Part shown: positions 52,256 to 60,406 of the stretch, piece by piece
Layout of the letters: each line of letters begins with the position of its first letter
Numbering within the stretch: position 1 is the stretch's first letter
NCBI GenBank assembly: GCA_001548435.1
Contig: AP017308.1
Coordinates: 4,225,030 to 4,289,029 of the forward strand
DNA length: 64,000 bases
Direction: 5' to 3'
From: Leptolyngbya sp. NIES-3755
Lineage (GTDB): Bacteria; Cyanobacteriota; Cyanobacteriia; Leptolyngbyales; Leptolyngbyaceae
Made by a program: the position numbers and the translations under genes
Notes under the pieces: model-generated
Database searches by the model: none
Told to the model about the DNA's origin: nothing
The model's input: only the letters and a program-made list of their open reading frames with translations

Positions 52256-53279
52256 TCACATTAACGATCGCCACCATTCTGGATGATTCAAATACCATAG
52301 AACCGTTTTTCGCAATCCAGTTTCGATTTGCTCGATCGGTTGCCAATTCAGTTCGGTTCTGATTTTGGTGATGTCGATCGCATATCGTCGATCGTGTCCA
52401 GGTCGATCGGTTACAGAAGTCATCAATTTCTGACAAGGGCGAACAGGCAAGTCTGATGCAAGTTCATTCATTAACTCACACAAACTATTTACTAGCTCAA
52501 TATTCGTAATTTCATTTCCGCCTCCAATGTTATAAGTCTCTCCAACTCGACCGCGTTGAATCACAGCATCTAACGCACGACAATGATCCTCAACATAGAT
52601 CCAATCCCGAACATTCAAGCCATCTCCATAAATGGGTAAAAGCTTTCCCAACAGCATGTTGATACACATTAGCGGGATTAACTTTTCGGGAAACTGATAT
52701 GCACCATAGTTATTAGAGCTATGTGTGATCAAAGTGGGAACCCCATAAGTTTTCGAGAATGCCCGAACAAAATGATCACTACTGGCTTTCGATGCAGAAT
52801 AAGGACTGTTCGGAGTGTATGGAGTTTCTTCTGTAAATGCAGGCTCGAACTCGTCCAGGCTGCCATAAACCTCATCGGTTGAAACATGGAGAAATTTAGC
52901 TGTAGACTGTGTTTCCCAATGTTGGCGAAAAGCTTCGAGTAAAGTGAACGTGCCAACGACATTCGTTTGAACAAAAGCAGCAGGACTAGAAATCGATCGA
53001 TCGATCAACATGAGATTCCGCCGCAAAATGCATGATCGTATTAATCTGCTCGGTTGCCAAGATTGAATCGACTAAAGCGCGATCGCAAATATCCCCGTGA
53101 ACAAATCGGAAATTTTCCCGCATTTCCAATTCAGCTAGATTGCTCCGAACTCCCGCATACGTGAGTGCATCTAGAACAATCACTCGATCATCTGGGTAGT
53201 TCTCACACCAGTACTGAACAAAATTCGTGCCAATAAAGCCTGCGCCACCTGTAACCAGCAATCGTTTTGATTCCACCAT
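52256..53279 (-). pseudogene. rfbB: dTDP-glucose 4,6-dehydratase, frameshifted
   Basis: The first 100 codons from ATG 53279 (LLVTGGAGFIGTNFVQYWCENYPDDRVIVLDALTYAG ... [12 protein letters not shown]) and the following 240 codons in another frame ([21 protein letters not shown] ... STDEVYG ... YSASK ... [15 protein letters not shown]) form one normal 339-residue RfbB. The frame is broken at a run of ATCG repeats (52992-53006); removing four bases restores the full frame (1020 = 340 codons). The gene makes dTDP-4-keto-6-deoxyglucose for surface sugars. It may be phase-variable, a recent mutant, or a sequencing artefact in a repeat. Confidence 0.88.
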
Positions 53280-53431
53280 GTTAATGTCCGTAGAACTGCG
53301 GGAGTAAAAAATAGTCAAATCATAAAGCTTCCGTGATTGTTCTTGATAGTTCTGAATGGTGCTTGTCTATCTTATGCACAGGAAGCATAGAACGTGCGAC
53401 CCGATTCAACCACACCAATACGGAATTAATC

Positions 53432-53650
53432 ATGGCTGTTGAAAAAGTAAACTCTTCGTCTAGCTTGGCAGAAGTGGTCGATCGCATTCTTGATAAAGGA
53501 ATTGTGGTCGATGCTTGGGTTCGTGTTTCGCTCGTGGGTATCGAATTACTGGCGATCGAAGCTCGCGTCGTGATCGCATCGGTCGAAACCTACCTGAAGT
53601 ATGCAGAAGCAGTTGGTTTGACCGCTCAAGCGGCTGTTCCTGCTGCATAA
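53432..53650 (+). CDS. gvpA: Gas vesicle structural protein A
   Basis: A 72-residue protein nearly identical in pattern to cyanobacterial Gvp[64 protein letters not shown]. GvpA polymerises into the ribs of the gas-filled vesicle wall. The start is the ATG followed by AVEKVN, as in homologues; the frame runs longer upstream but without the family sequence. First gene of the gvp cluster, divergent from rfbB, with about 150 bases of promoter region. Only one gvpA copy is seen. Confidence 0.97.
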   Translation: MAVEKVNSSSSLAEVVDRILDKGIVVDAWVRVSLVGIELLAIEARVVIASVETYLKYAEAVGLTAQAAVPAA

Positions 53651-53652
53651 AG

Positions 53653-53790
53653 ATGTCTGTGCCTGAGCGAATGAATTTGTGGCTATACAAACGGAGTCTA
53701 TGCGGACTAATGATTTGTCTAGCCTCGAATTTCATTCGACAGGTTCCTTCTGGGGAGATTGATCGATTCCTCAGTGTTTTGAACTTGTAA
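53653..53790 (+). CDS. Possible 45-residue peptide between gvpA and gvpC
   Basis: ATG 53653 follows the gvpA stop by 2 bases and opens a 45-codon frame (MSVPERMNLWLYKRSLCGLMICLASNFIRQVPSGEIDRFLSVLNL). No ribosome site is obvious and I do not recognise the sequence. Its N-terminal half is hydrophobic. It may be a non-coding spacer; position right behind gvpA is the only support. Confidence 0.25.
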   Translation: MSVPERMNLWLYKRSLCGLMICLASNFIRQVPSGEIDRFLSVLNL

Positions 53791-53818
53791 ATCGCGCGAT
53801 TTAACTTTATTAAAAGCT

Positions 53819-54745
53819 ATGGCTTTCAAAGATTCCTGGCAACAACAGCGACAACTTAGACTGCAACAGGTTGAGCAACGTCGCCATGCTGTCACACTTC
53901 TACTCCAAGAAACCCACAAACAACGTCAGACTAAGGCTTCTCAACTCCGTAGCGATCTGAGTCTATTTCGTGAATCGCTTGCGTATGATACCAGTGTCCG
54001 ACGCGAGCAACTTCAGAACTATTGTGAGACGTTGCATCAACAAACTCAAGAATTTTTAGCGATCGCTCATGCCGATCGTGAATTGATGTCGCAACAGTTG
54101 AGCCACGATTTGCAGTCTTTCCGAGCTACATTAACTGCAACTGTTGATTCACTGAGACAGGAAATCCAAGCTGATGTCCAACAATTACAGTTAGAAACGC
54201 GATCGTTCTTAGAAGAAGCTGAGCAATCTCGCATCAAACAACGAATTCGCCTCACTCGCAACTTATCTATCTTCATTGATAATCTTCGTTCTGATGTTGC
54301 AGAGTTTCTAACGGATGCTGCTCTAGAACGCCAAGAAAAAGCACTTCAAGACAACCGCGATCGTCAAGCCGAACTCGATTGTTTGTTTGCTGGATTTGCA
54401 GAATTCCGATCGCAACTCAAACAGTTCCGCTCAGAGCTATCCCGCACCGTCTGGGGAGATCTAGCTACAACTCCCACCCCGCACCCCACACCCCGCACCC
54501 CGCACCCCGCACCCAAAAAACCTTCTGGCTTCAAAATCGTTACTCCGGTTAAATCTACTCCCGCCCCAAAATCCGACGAAGACAAGATTTACGAATACAT
54601 CGAAGTAATGCAGAGTGTTCGTCTGACTGAAATCGAATCGGCTTTGAGCATGACTCGAATTCAAGCTGTTGAAGGACTACGATCGCTGATTCAACAAGGC
54701 AAAATCACTCAACGCGATCGTGCATATCTGATTTCCACTAAGTAA
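53819..54745 (+). CDS. gvpC: Gas vesicle outer-surface protein C with winged-helix-like tail
   Basis: A 308-residue protein. Residues 40-205 are the repeating helical units typical of GvpC (patterns like LRSDLSLFRESL, TQEFLAIAHADRELMSQQLSHDLQSFRATL, TRSFLEEAEQSRI), about 33 residues each, which strap around the vesicle. Residues 220-240 are a Thr-Pro-His-Pro repeat encoded by CCCGCAC heptamers. The last 55 residues (KIYEYIEVMQSVRLTEIESALSMTRIQAVEGLRSLIQQGKITQRDRAYLIS) look like a small winged-helix domain, similar to that at the end of GvpN. The tail is unusual for textbook GvpC. Confidence 0.88.
   Translation: MAFKDSWQQQRQLRLQQVEQRRHAVTLLLQETHKQRQTKASQLRSDLSLFRESLAYDTSVRREQLQNYCETLHQQTQEFLAIAHADRELMSQQLSHDLQSFRATLTATVDSLRQEIQADVQQLQLETRSFLEEAEQSRIKQRIRLTRNLSIFIDNLRSDVAEFLTDAALERQEKALQDNRDRQAELDCLFAGFAEFRSQLKQFRSELSRTVWGDLATTPTPHPTPRTPHPAPKKPSGFKIVTPVKSTPAPKSDEDKIYEYIEVMQSVRLTEIESALSMTRIQAVEGLRSLIQQGKITQRDRAYLISTK
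54472..54526 (+). repeat. In-frame STRR heptamer run inside gvpC
   Basis: Repeats of CCCCGCAC/CCCCACAC type, seven-base units, encode Thr-Pro-His-Pro-Arg. The unit is the same as that in the non-coding repeats at 16911-17140, and it divides the repeat region of GvpC from its winged-helix tail. Confidence 0.85.
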
Positions 54746-54757
54746 GGAGTTGCCCCT

Positions 54758-55915
54758 GTGACGACTGTATTAAGAGCCAGCCCCCGCCGCTTTGTCAGTA
54801 CCCCGACGATCGAACGGATTGCAGCCCGCGCTTTGCGTTATTTGCAGTCCGGTTTTTCTGTGCATTTACGTGGATGTGCAGGAGTGGGAAAAACAACTCT
54901 CGCGCTGCATTTAGCTGATTTACTGACTCGTCCGATCATGCTGATGTATGGCGATGACGACTCGAAAAGTTCGGATCTCATCGGCGCACAATCGGGATAC
55001 ACACGAAAGAAAGTCGTGGATAATTTCATTCACAGTGTGATGAAGGTCGAAGACGAAATGAAACATACCTGGGTTGATTCGAGATTGACCTTGGCTTGTC
55101 GAGAAGGCTTCACGCTGGTGTACGACGAATTTAATCGATCGCGTCCTGAAGTGAATAATGTCTTGCTCTCAGCATTGGAAGAGAAGCTGTTAGTGCTACC
55201 GCCGACGAGCAATCAGACTGAGTATATTCGTGTCAATCCTCAGTTTCGGGCGATTCTCACCTCGAATCCAGAAGAGTACTGTGGTGTGCATTCGACGCAG
55301 GATGCTTTGATGGATCGCTTGGTGACGATCAATATTCCAGAGCCGGATGAACTGACGCAGCAAGAAATTGTGATTCAGAAAACCGAGATCGATCGCATCA
55401 GTGCTGGTTTTATTGTTCGACTGGTGCGATCGTTCCGTCAGAAAACCGGATCAGACAAAGCATCAGGATTACGATCGTCGTTGGTGATCGCCAAAGTCTG
55501 TCAAGAACACAGTATTCCCGCAATGCCTGAAGACGCGGATTTTCGCGATATTTGTTCAGATGTATTGCTGTCGCGAATTGGAATCCCTTTAGAAGATGCA
55601 ACTAAGATTCTTTGGGAAATGCTCAATGACTTCATCGGAGCAGTGGAATTGCCGATCGCAGAACAAGTGGTAGAACTTTTAGAGGACTTGCCAGAAAGTT
55701 CGATCGAGCAAATCGCTGAAACTCTGACTCAAGAACAGCAAATCTATCGCTATTTAGTGCGATCGAACGGTGCTGGACTTTCAGATATTGAAAGCGAATT
55801 CGCCATTGCTCGAACAGAAGTGTTAGAAGCGCTGAGAGCCTTGACGATTCAGGGACTTGTGATTCATCGCGATCGACGATTTTATGCGGTTGAACCCCTG
55901 GAGACAGAGACGTGA
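54758..55915 (+). CDS. gvpN: Gas vesicle protein N, AAA+/MoxR-like ATPase, with winged-helix-like tail
   Basis: A 385-residue protein. GTG start with AAGGAG upstream. Walker A is GCAGVGKTT (39-47), Walker [11 protein letters not shown] (about 119-128), [21 protein letters not shown] gives sensor and arginine-finger areas. GvpN helps vesicle growth; cyanobacterial family members are usually about 300 residues. Residues 325-380 ([51 protein letters not shown]) add the same winged-helix-like domain as GvpC. Its stop overlaps the gvpJ start as GTGA. Confidence 0.94.
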   Translation: MTTVLRASPRRFVSTPTIERIAARALRYLQSGFSVHLRGCAGVGKTTLALHLADLLTRPIMLMYGDDDSKSSDLIGAQSGYTRKKVVDNFIHSVMKVEDEMKHTWVDSRLTLACREGFTLVYDEFNRSRPEVNNVLLSALEEKLLVLPPTSNQTEYIRVNPQFRAILTSNPEEYCGVHSTQDALMDRLVTINIPEPDELTQQEIVIQKTEIDRISAGFIVRLVRSFRQKTGSDKASGLRSSLVIAKVCQEHSIPAMPEDADFRDICSDVLLSRIGIPLEDATKILWEMLNDFIGAVELPIAEQVVELLEDLPESSIEQIAETLTQEQQIYRYLVRSNGAGLSDIESEFAIARTEVLEALRALTIQGLVIHRDRRFYAVEPLETET

Positions 55916-56277
55916 ACACCCCCACCAAGAGCATTCAGAAGACCATGCCAACCGCGACAGGTTCATCCTTAGCGGACGTTTTAGAGCGCGTTTTAGACAA
56001 AGGAATCGTGATTGCTGGAGACATCTCGGTTTCGGTTGCTACGACTGAACTCCTAACCATTCGGATTCGCTTATTGATCGCGTCGGTTGATAAAGCGAGA
56101 GAGATGGGGATCAACTGGTGGGAAAATCACCCTTACTTCAGTGCCCCGTCGAAAGAATTGGTCGAGACGAATCAAAAATTGCTCGATCGAATTGAAGCGC
56201 TTGAAAACGAATTAGCAGTCGTTCGCAAGAAATTACCCCAATCGAATTCTTTAGAATCGCTGCTCGAAGATTTGTAG
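55912..56277 (+). CDS. gvpJ: Gas vesicle protein J (GvpA family)
   Basis: A 121-residue minor GvpA-like protein. The core is [59 protein letters not shown], with the NWWE-x(2,3)-P motif of GvpJ. A C-terminal coiled-coil tail of 45 residues ([23 protein letters not shown]) follows. Start is GTG 55912, or ATG 55945 which would drop 11 residues. Needed in early vesicle assembly. Confidence 0.93.
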   Translation: MNTPTKSIQKTMPTATGSSLADVLERVLDKGIVIAGDISVSVATTELLTIRIRLLIASVDKAREMGINWWENHPYFSAPSKELVETNQKLLDRIEALENELAVVRKKLPQSNSLESLLEDL

Positions 56278-56314
56278 CATAATGGCTATAGATCAAAATT
56301 ACTAACTGACTTCC

Positions 56315-56662
56315 ATGAACGATGACACCCTGAAAGAGTTGCTGATTGTCCTCAAAGTGCTGGCAGGCAACAATCCCCCGAATTGGCAGCGTCCGTTGAA
56401 GAATTACAAAGACTTCGACTGGTCAAAAATTGGGGCAACTCCGATTAGTCAGGATGCACATGGCGCGACCAAAGTGGTTTGGTGTGGTCATGTTTACACT
56501 CGGCGGAGCGGGGAAAATCGGAAGTTTGGAGCGGCGATCTGGTTCTCGCGGGCGAATGGCAAAGGTGAAGGGGATGAAACCAATTATCTCAAGCTCATCA
56601 CCTTTAAGGATTCAGCCGATGCGGAATCGTTGCCAGATTACGTGGTGCGGAGTTTGCGTTAA
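56315..56662 (+). CDS. Unknown protein between gvpJ and gvpK
   Basis: A 115-residue protein: NDDTLKELLIVLKVLAGNNPPNWQRPLKNYKDFDW at the start, then VVWCGHVYTRRSGENRKFGAAIWFSRANGKGEGDETNYLKLITFKDSADAESLPDYV. The second half looks like a small beta-rich domain. I do not know this family; it is not one of the classical gvp gene products. Since it lies 37 bases after gvpJ and 14 before gvpK in the same direction, it is almost certainly co-transcribed and may be a cyanobacterial accessory factor. Confidence 0.7.
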   Translation: MNDDTLKELLIVLKVLAGNNPPNWQRPLKNYKDFDWSKIGATPISQDAHGATKVVWCGHVYTRRSGENRKFGAAIWFSRANGKGEGDETNYLKLITFKDSADAESLPDYVVRSLR

Positions 56663-56676
56663 GGAGTTGATCGATC

Positions 56677-57126
56677 GTGCCCCCCGAATTTTCCAATCAA
56701 TTGACTGCACCGAAATCGAATAAAGCTGGACTTGCGCCATTGTTGCTGACATTGGTGGAATTGATTCGCCAATTGATGGAGGCACAAGTCATCCGGCGGA
56801 TGGATCGGGGGGAAATGAGCGATCGAGATCTCGATCGAGCCGCTGAAAGTCTCCGCAAATTAGAGGAGCAAGTCATCCACATCTGCGAGATTTTCGAGAT
56901 TGATCCGGCAGATTTGAACATTGATTTGGGTGAAGTGGGCACGTTATTACCGAAGACTGGAGGATATTATCCTGGTGAAAAATCGTCGAGTCCAACCATT
57001 TTGGAATTGCTCGATCGCTTGCTCAATACAGGTGTTGTTCTGCAAGGCAATATTGATCTCGGATTGGCTGATATCGATTTGATCCACGCCAAACTTCAGT
57101 TGGTTCTGACTTCTAAGCCCCTTTGA
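56677..57126 (+). CDS. gvpK: Gas vesicle protein K
   Basis: A 149-residue protein. GTG start, AAGGAG about 10 bases upstream. GvpK domain: GLAPLLLTLVELIRQLMEAQVIRRMDRGEMSDRDLDRAAESLRKLEEQVIHICEIFEIDPADLNIDLGEVGTLL. A GvpA-like segment follows at the C-terminus (ILELLDRLLNTGVVLQGNIDLGLADIDLIHAKLQLVLTS). This combination is normal for cyanobacterial GvpK as I recall. It is followed directly by the decayed insertion element. Confidence 0.92.
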   Translation: MPPEFSNQLTAPKSNKAGLAPLLLTLVELIRQLMEAQVIRRMDRGEMSDRDLDRAAESLRKLEEQVIHICEIFEIDPADLNIDLGEVGTLLPKTGGYYPGEKSSSPTILELLDRLLNTGVVLQGNIDLGLADIDLIHAKLQLVLTSKPL

Positions 57127-57420
57127 CATACCTCCTCGACCTAAAAGGTGCAAGGATTCCTAAGCGCTTTGGCATCACCGCCTAGTCTCTACAGGATCAC
57201 TCCTATTGTTTCCTGCTTCATTGCAACTGCCTCCACTCGATTCGGAGTTTTCTGGTCTTATGCTCGCTCCACAGGCTTTAAGCTTTCCCCCGCTTTCCCG
57301 GATGTCCCTCGGTATGGGTTGGGAGAAACTTGGTTTTCGTCTCTCCCAGGGATATCGTACTACGTTCAAATGTACTTGTAAAGCCGTCGTTCTACGACGG
57401 GGTTTTAGACCCATTCTCCT
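57124..57420 (-). mobile_element. Decayed IS200/IS605-type element (tnpB tail and both ends)
   Basis: A gap of 300 bases inside the gvp operon. Read on the minus strand, it begins with GGGTCTAAAACCCCGTCGTAGAACGACGGCTTT, a hairpin of the kind at IS605-family ends, and ends with GGAATCCTTGCACCTTTTAGG...GAGGAGG, resembling the right end. Between, an open frame (GGKLKACGASIRPENSESSGGSCNEAG ... SDPVETRR) resembles the C-terminal tail of TnpB. The TnpB body, including the zinc finger and RuvC domains, is gone. It is a non-autonomous remnant. Confidence 0.6.
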
Positions 57421-57434
57421 GATAAGCCCCTAAC

Positions 57435-58172
57435 ATGAGCAATCTCTATCTTTACGGAATTTTCCCCGCACCCGGACCCCAAGATCTGGATCTTCAAGGA
57501 CTTGACCAAAAGCCCGTTCAAACCGAAATTGTGGACGGATTCGTATTTCTGTATTCTGAAGCGAAACAAGAGCGATATCTTGCTAGTCGTCGGAATTTGC
57601 TGGGACACGAGAAAGTTTTAGAACAAGCAATGCAAGCGGGATATCGGACTCTTTTACCGCTTCAGTTTGGGTTAACGATCGACACTTGGGAAACGGTTTC
57701 ATCTCAACTAACTGCCCCCCATGCAGATCATCTCAATCGTTTGTTTGAAAAGCTCTCTGGTCATCGAGAAGTCAGCGTCAAACTCTTTTGGGACAGTGCT
57801 GAAGAATTACAGGCACTCATGGCGGAAACTCCTGAACTGAGAGCACAACGAGACAGTCTGGAAGGGAAAACGCTCAGCATGGATGAAATTGTCAGAATCG
57901 GGCAAGCGATCGAGAAAGCGATGAGCGATCGACGAGATTCAATTATTTCTACATTCCAAGCCGCACTCAATCCGATGGCACTCGAAATTGTTGAAAATGA
58001 TTTGCTCACTGAAGCGATGATTTACAACGCTGCTTACTTGATTCCGTGGGATTTGGAATCGGAATTTAGTCAAAAAGTGGAATGGCTCGATCAACAGTTT
58101 GGGGGACGCTTAAAGATTCGTTACAACGATTTCACGGCTCCCTACAATTTCGCACAGTTCGAGCGGGGTTAA
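57435..58172 (+). CDS. gvpF: Gas vesicle protein F/L
   Basis: A 245-residue protein of the GvpF/GvpL family: MSNLYLYGIFPAP, VDGFVFLYSEAKQERYLASRRNLLGHEKVLEQAMQAGYRTLLPLQFGLTI, and the C-terminal VENDLLTEAMIYNAAYLIPWDLESEFSQKVEWLDQQFGGRLKIRYNDFTAPYNF. GvpF proteins bind GvpA and help nucleate vesicles. It follows the decayed insertion element, with no clear ribosome site. It is 1 base before gvpG. Confidence 0.93.
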   Translation: MSNLYLYGIFPAPGPQDLDLQGLDQKPVQTEIVDGFVFLYSEAKQERYLASRRNLLGHEKVLEQAMQAGYRTLLPLQFGLTIDTWETVSSQLTAPHADHLNRLFEKLSGHREVSVKLFWDSAEELQALMAETPELRAQRDSLEGKTLSMDEIVRIGQAIEKAMSDRRDSIISTFQAALNPMALEIVENDLLTEAMIYNAAYLIPWDLESEFSQKVEWLDQQFGGRLKIRYNDFTAPYNFAQFERG

Positions 58173-58173
58173 C

Positions 58174-58404
58174 ATGGTTCTGCGTTTATTATTTGCACCT
58201 GTGACGGGACTCGGTTGGATTGCAGAACAAATCCAAGAACGAGTTGATATCGAACTTGATCAAACTGAAAATTTGAGTAAGCGACTATTGGCGTTACAGC
58301 TTGCCTTTGATATGGGCGAAATCTCGGAAGAAGACTTTGAAGCGCAGGAAGAAGAATTGTTACTGGCAATTCAAGCGCTCGAAGATCAGAAAATTGAGGA
58401 GTAG
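58174..58404 (+). CDS. gvpG: Gas vesicle protein G
   Basis: A 76-residue acidic coiled-coil protein: MVLRLLFAPVTGLGWIAEQIQERVDIELDQTENLSKRLLALQLAFDMGEISEEDFEAQEEELLLAI, the GvpG pattern. It begins one base after the gvpF/L stop, so translation is coupled. Last gene of the cluster here; no gvpV or gvpW seen nearby. Confidence 0.92.
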   Translation: MVLRLLFAPVTGLGWIAEQIQERVDIELDQTENLSKRLLALQLAFDMGEISEEDFEAQEEELLLAIQALEDQKIEE

Positions 58405-58433
58405 CATAGAAGAGTCGCTTTTTCGATTGTTCT

Positions 58434-59060
58434 ATGCAAACTCAAGAGCCGATCGTTTATCAAGGACAGTTTGGATCATTCACGATCGAGGATCACGATC
58501 GCCAAAGTGTGATTATTTATCGAATTGGACTCGCGATCGCGGCTTTGAGTTTTGCGATCGCGACCGGACTTGCTTTTGGACAAAATCTGTTCTGGATTAC
58601 ACCGATCTATTTTCTGTTTTGGACTGCATTAGGAGTCAGTCTATTTACGATTCATATTTATCTGAAACCGCTGCACTTGGCACTTCAGGGATTTTGGATG
58701 ATCGGGGGAATTGCTTCGATCGTGCTTTTATTTGTCAGTTCTGAACCACTCGCTTTGTATGTTTACCAGCATCCGATCTGGATTTTCGGAATTGGATTTA
58801 CGTTTGCTGCACTGACTGGAATCTTTTTCAAAGAGGCATTTTGTTTCGATCGATTTGAGACAAAATTATTAACTCCGATCATCCCGGTATTGTTGCTTGG
58901 ACATTTGAGCGGTTGGTTGCCTTTGCCCTGGGAACAAGCACTATTAGGCATTTGGGCAGTTTTATTTGCTGTTTTTGCAATTCGTAAGCTGATTCAACCG
59001 ATTCCGCCAGATATTGGAGATAAAAGCGTTTTTGAATATTTGAAGCAGAAACACTCTTGA
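58434..59060 (+). CDS. DUF2301 integral membrane protein
   Basis: A 208-residue protein with six or so hydrophobic segments. The cyanobacterial DUF2301 pattern is clear: VYQGQFGSFTIEDHDRQSVIIYRIGLAIAALSFAIATG, FTFAALTGIFFKEAFCFDRFETKLLTPIIPVLLLGHLSGWLP. Present in nearly all cyanobacteria, function unknown. It follows gvpG by 29 bases but is probably not related to gas vesicles. Confidence 0.9.
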   Translation: MQTQEPIVYQGQFGSFTIEDHDRQSVIIYRIGLAIAALSFAIATGLAFGQNLFWITPIYFLFWTALGVSLFTIHIYLKPLHLALQGFWMIGGIASIVLLFVSSEPLALYVYQHPIWIFGIGFTFAALTGIFFKEAFCFDRFETKLLTPIIPVLLLGHLSGWLPLPWEQALLGIWAVLFAVFAIRKLIQPIPPDIGDKSVFEYLKQKHS

Positions 59061-59146
59061 TTGTCGCTATCGGAGGCTCTGTCACAGTTGCAGTTTGCAA
59101 TCAGAATTTGAGCGGCTAGACTGGAGGCAATTTTTACGCTCCTGTT

Positions 59147-60406
59147 GTGATGGATACTCTATACGATCGATATGAGATTCGGCATCAGTTAGGAAAGAAG
59201 GCTGGACGACAGACTCTTTTGGCATTCGATCGCATCACTCAACAGCAAGTCATTCTTAAACTTCTAACCTTTAGTGCCGATTTTGTATGGGATGACCTGA
59301 AGCAGTTTGAACGCGAGATCGAGACACTCAAATCACTGACTCATCCAGCCATTCCAACTTATTTAGACTCGTTTGAACTGAACAGCCCAACTCAGAAAGG
59401 CTTTGTGTTAGTTCAGAGCTATTTAGACGCACCCTCACTTGAAGAACATTTGCAGGCTGGACGAGAGTTCGGTGAAATCGAAGTGAAACAGATTGTGAAA
59501 TCATTGCTCGAAATCTTACGAGATTTGCACGATCGACATCCGCCTCTGATTCACCGAGACATCAAACCCAGTAACATTTTGCTGGGTCAATCTCTTAGTA
59601 AAGTCTATTTGATCGATTTCGGTTCAGTTCAAACGCTAGTGAATCAAGCTGGAAAAACGGTGACTGTCGTTGGAACGTATGGTTATATGCCACCAGAGCA
59701 ATTTGGAGGAATTTCGACTCCGGCTTCTGATTTGTACAGTGTGGGAATGACCGCGATCGCGCTTCTCACAGGCAGTCATCCCGCTGATCTACCTCAAGAC
59801 AATCTTCGCATTCAGTTCACGCCTCGCACTCCGATCAGTCAGAATTTCATGGATTGGTTACAGCAAATCACTGAGCCACATCCGAGTCAGCGATTTATCT
59901 CCACAGAACACGCTTTGAGTACGCTTACTACTGTAATTGAGCGATCGTACTTTGAATCACCAAACTATCTCAAAGAGGCAGTGATTGATAGTGTTGGGAT
60001 GAGCATCAAAGCAGCGGTGATTTCAGCCGGAATTGGAACATTTTTTGCATTGCTCTGGGGAGGTGCAACTGGGTTGATGCTTGGTGCATTCGGGCTAATG
60101 ACTGGCATACTGTGGGGAAGCGCAGTCGGAGCATTGAATGGCTTGATCGTAGGAACAATCAGTCATCTCAAGTTCTATTCGCTGAAAAATTTAGTTCATC
60201 ATCAGTTAACTGTGACTGTTGTAAGTGTAATGAGCATTTTTGTTTTAGGTGTGGTTGCATTCTCTGGAACTTCTGGCAGCAATTACAGTTACTCTTCACC
60301 TGACTTTCGCTGGGTTACACTTCCTGCCATTATTATCACAACGATCGCTGTGCAGTTTAGCAATTATCAATTGATTCAGAAGTGGTACAGGAGAAAGCGG
60401 CAATGA
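59147..60406 (+). CDS. Ser/Thr protein kinase with C-terminal membrane helices (first of pair)
   Basis: A 419-residue Hanks-type kinase. ATP site Lys in QVILKLLTF (about 37-45), catalytic loop IHRDIKPSNILL (about 138-149), LIDFGSVQ as DFG, GTYGYMPPEQFGG activation loop. The kinase domain ends at about 265; residues 280-400 hold four hydrophobic Gly-rich segments (AVISAGIGTFFALLWGGATGLMLGAFGLMTGILWG). Start is GTG 59147 or ATG 59150. Such membrane-tethered kinases are common in filamentous cyanobacteria. Its stop overlaps the second kinase's start (ATGA). Confidence 0.93.
   Translation: MMDTLYDRYEIRHQLGKKAGRQTLLAFDRITQQQVILKLLTFSADFVWDDLKQFEREIETLKSLTHPAIPTYLDSFELNSPTQKGFVLVQSYLDAPSLEEHLQAGREFGEIEVKQIVKSLLEILRDLHDRHPPLIHRDIKPSNILLGQSLSKVYLIDFGSVQTLVNQAGKTVTVVGTYGYMPPEQFGGISTPASDLYSVGMTAIALLTGSHPADLPQDNLRIQFTPRTPISQNFMDWLQQITEPHPSQRFISTEHALSTLTTVIERSYFESPNYLKEAVIDSVGMSIKAAVISAGIGTFFALLWGGATGLMLGAFGLMTGILWGSAVGALNGLIVGTISHLKFYSLKNLVHHQLTVTVVSVMSIFVLGVVAFSGTSGSNYSYSSPDFRWVTLPAIIITTIAVQFSNYQLIQKWYRRKRQ

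Noticed and set aside
52256..53279. Two separate epimerase genes
   Set aside because: The two pieces are complementary parts of one RfbB and join exactly if four repeat bases are removed.
53515..53790. 91-codon frame overlapping gvpA
   Set aside because: Its first two thirds are gvpA in another frame; only the 45-codon tail from ATG 53653 was kept as a weak candidate.
57148..57433. Plus-strand frames of 75-77 codons between gvpK and gvpF/L
   Set aside because: They are the antisense of the TnpB-like tail and element ends.
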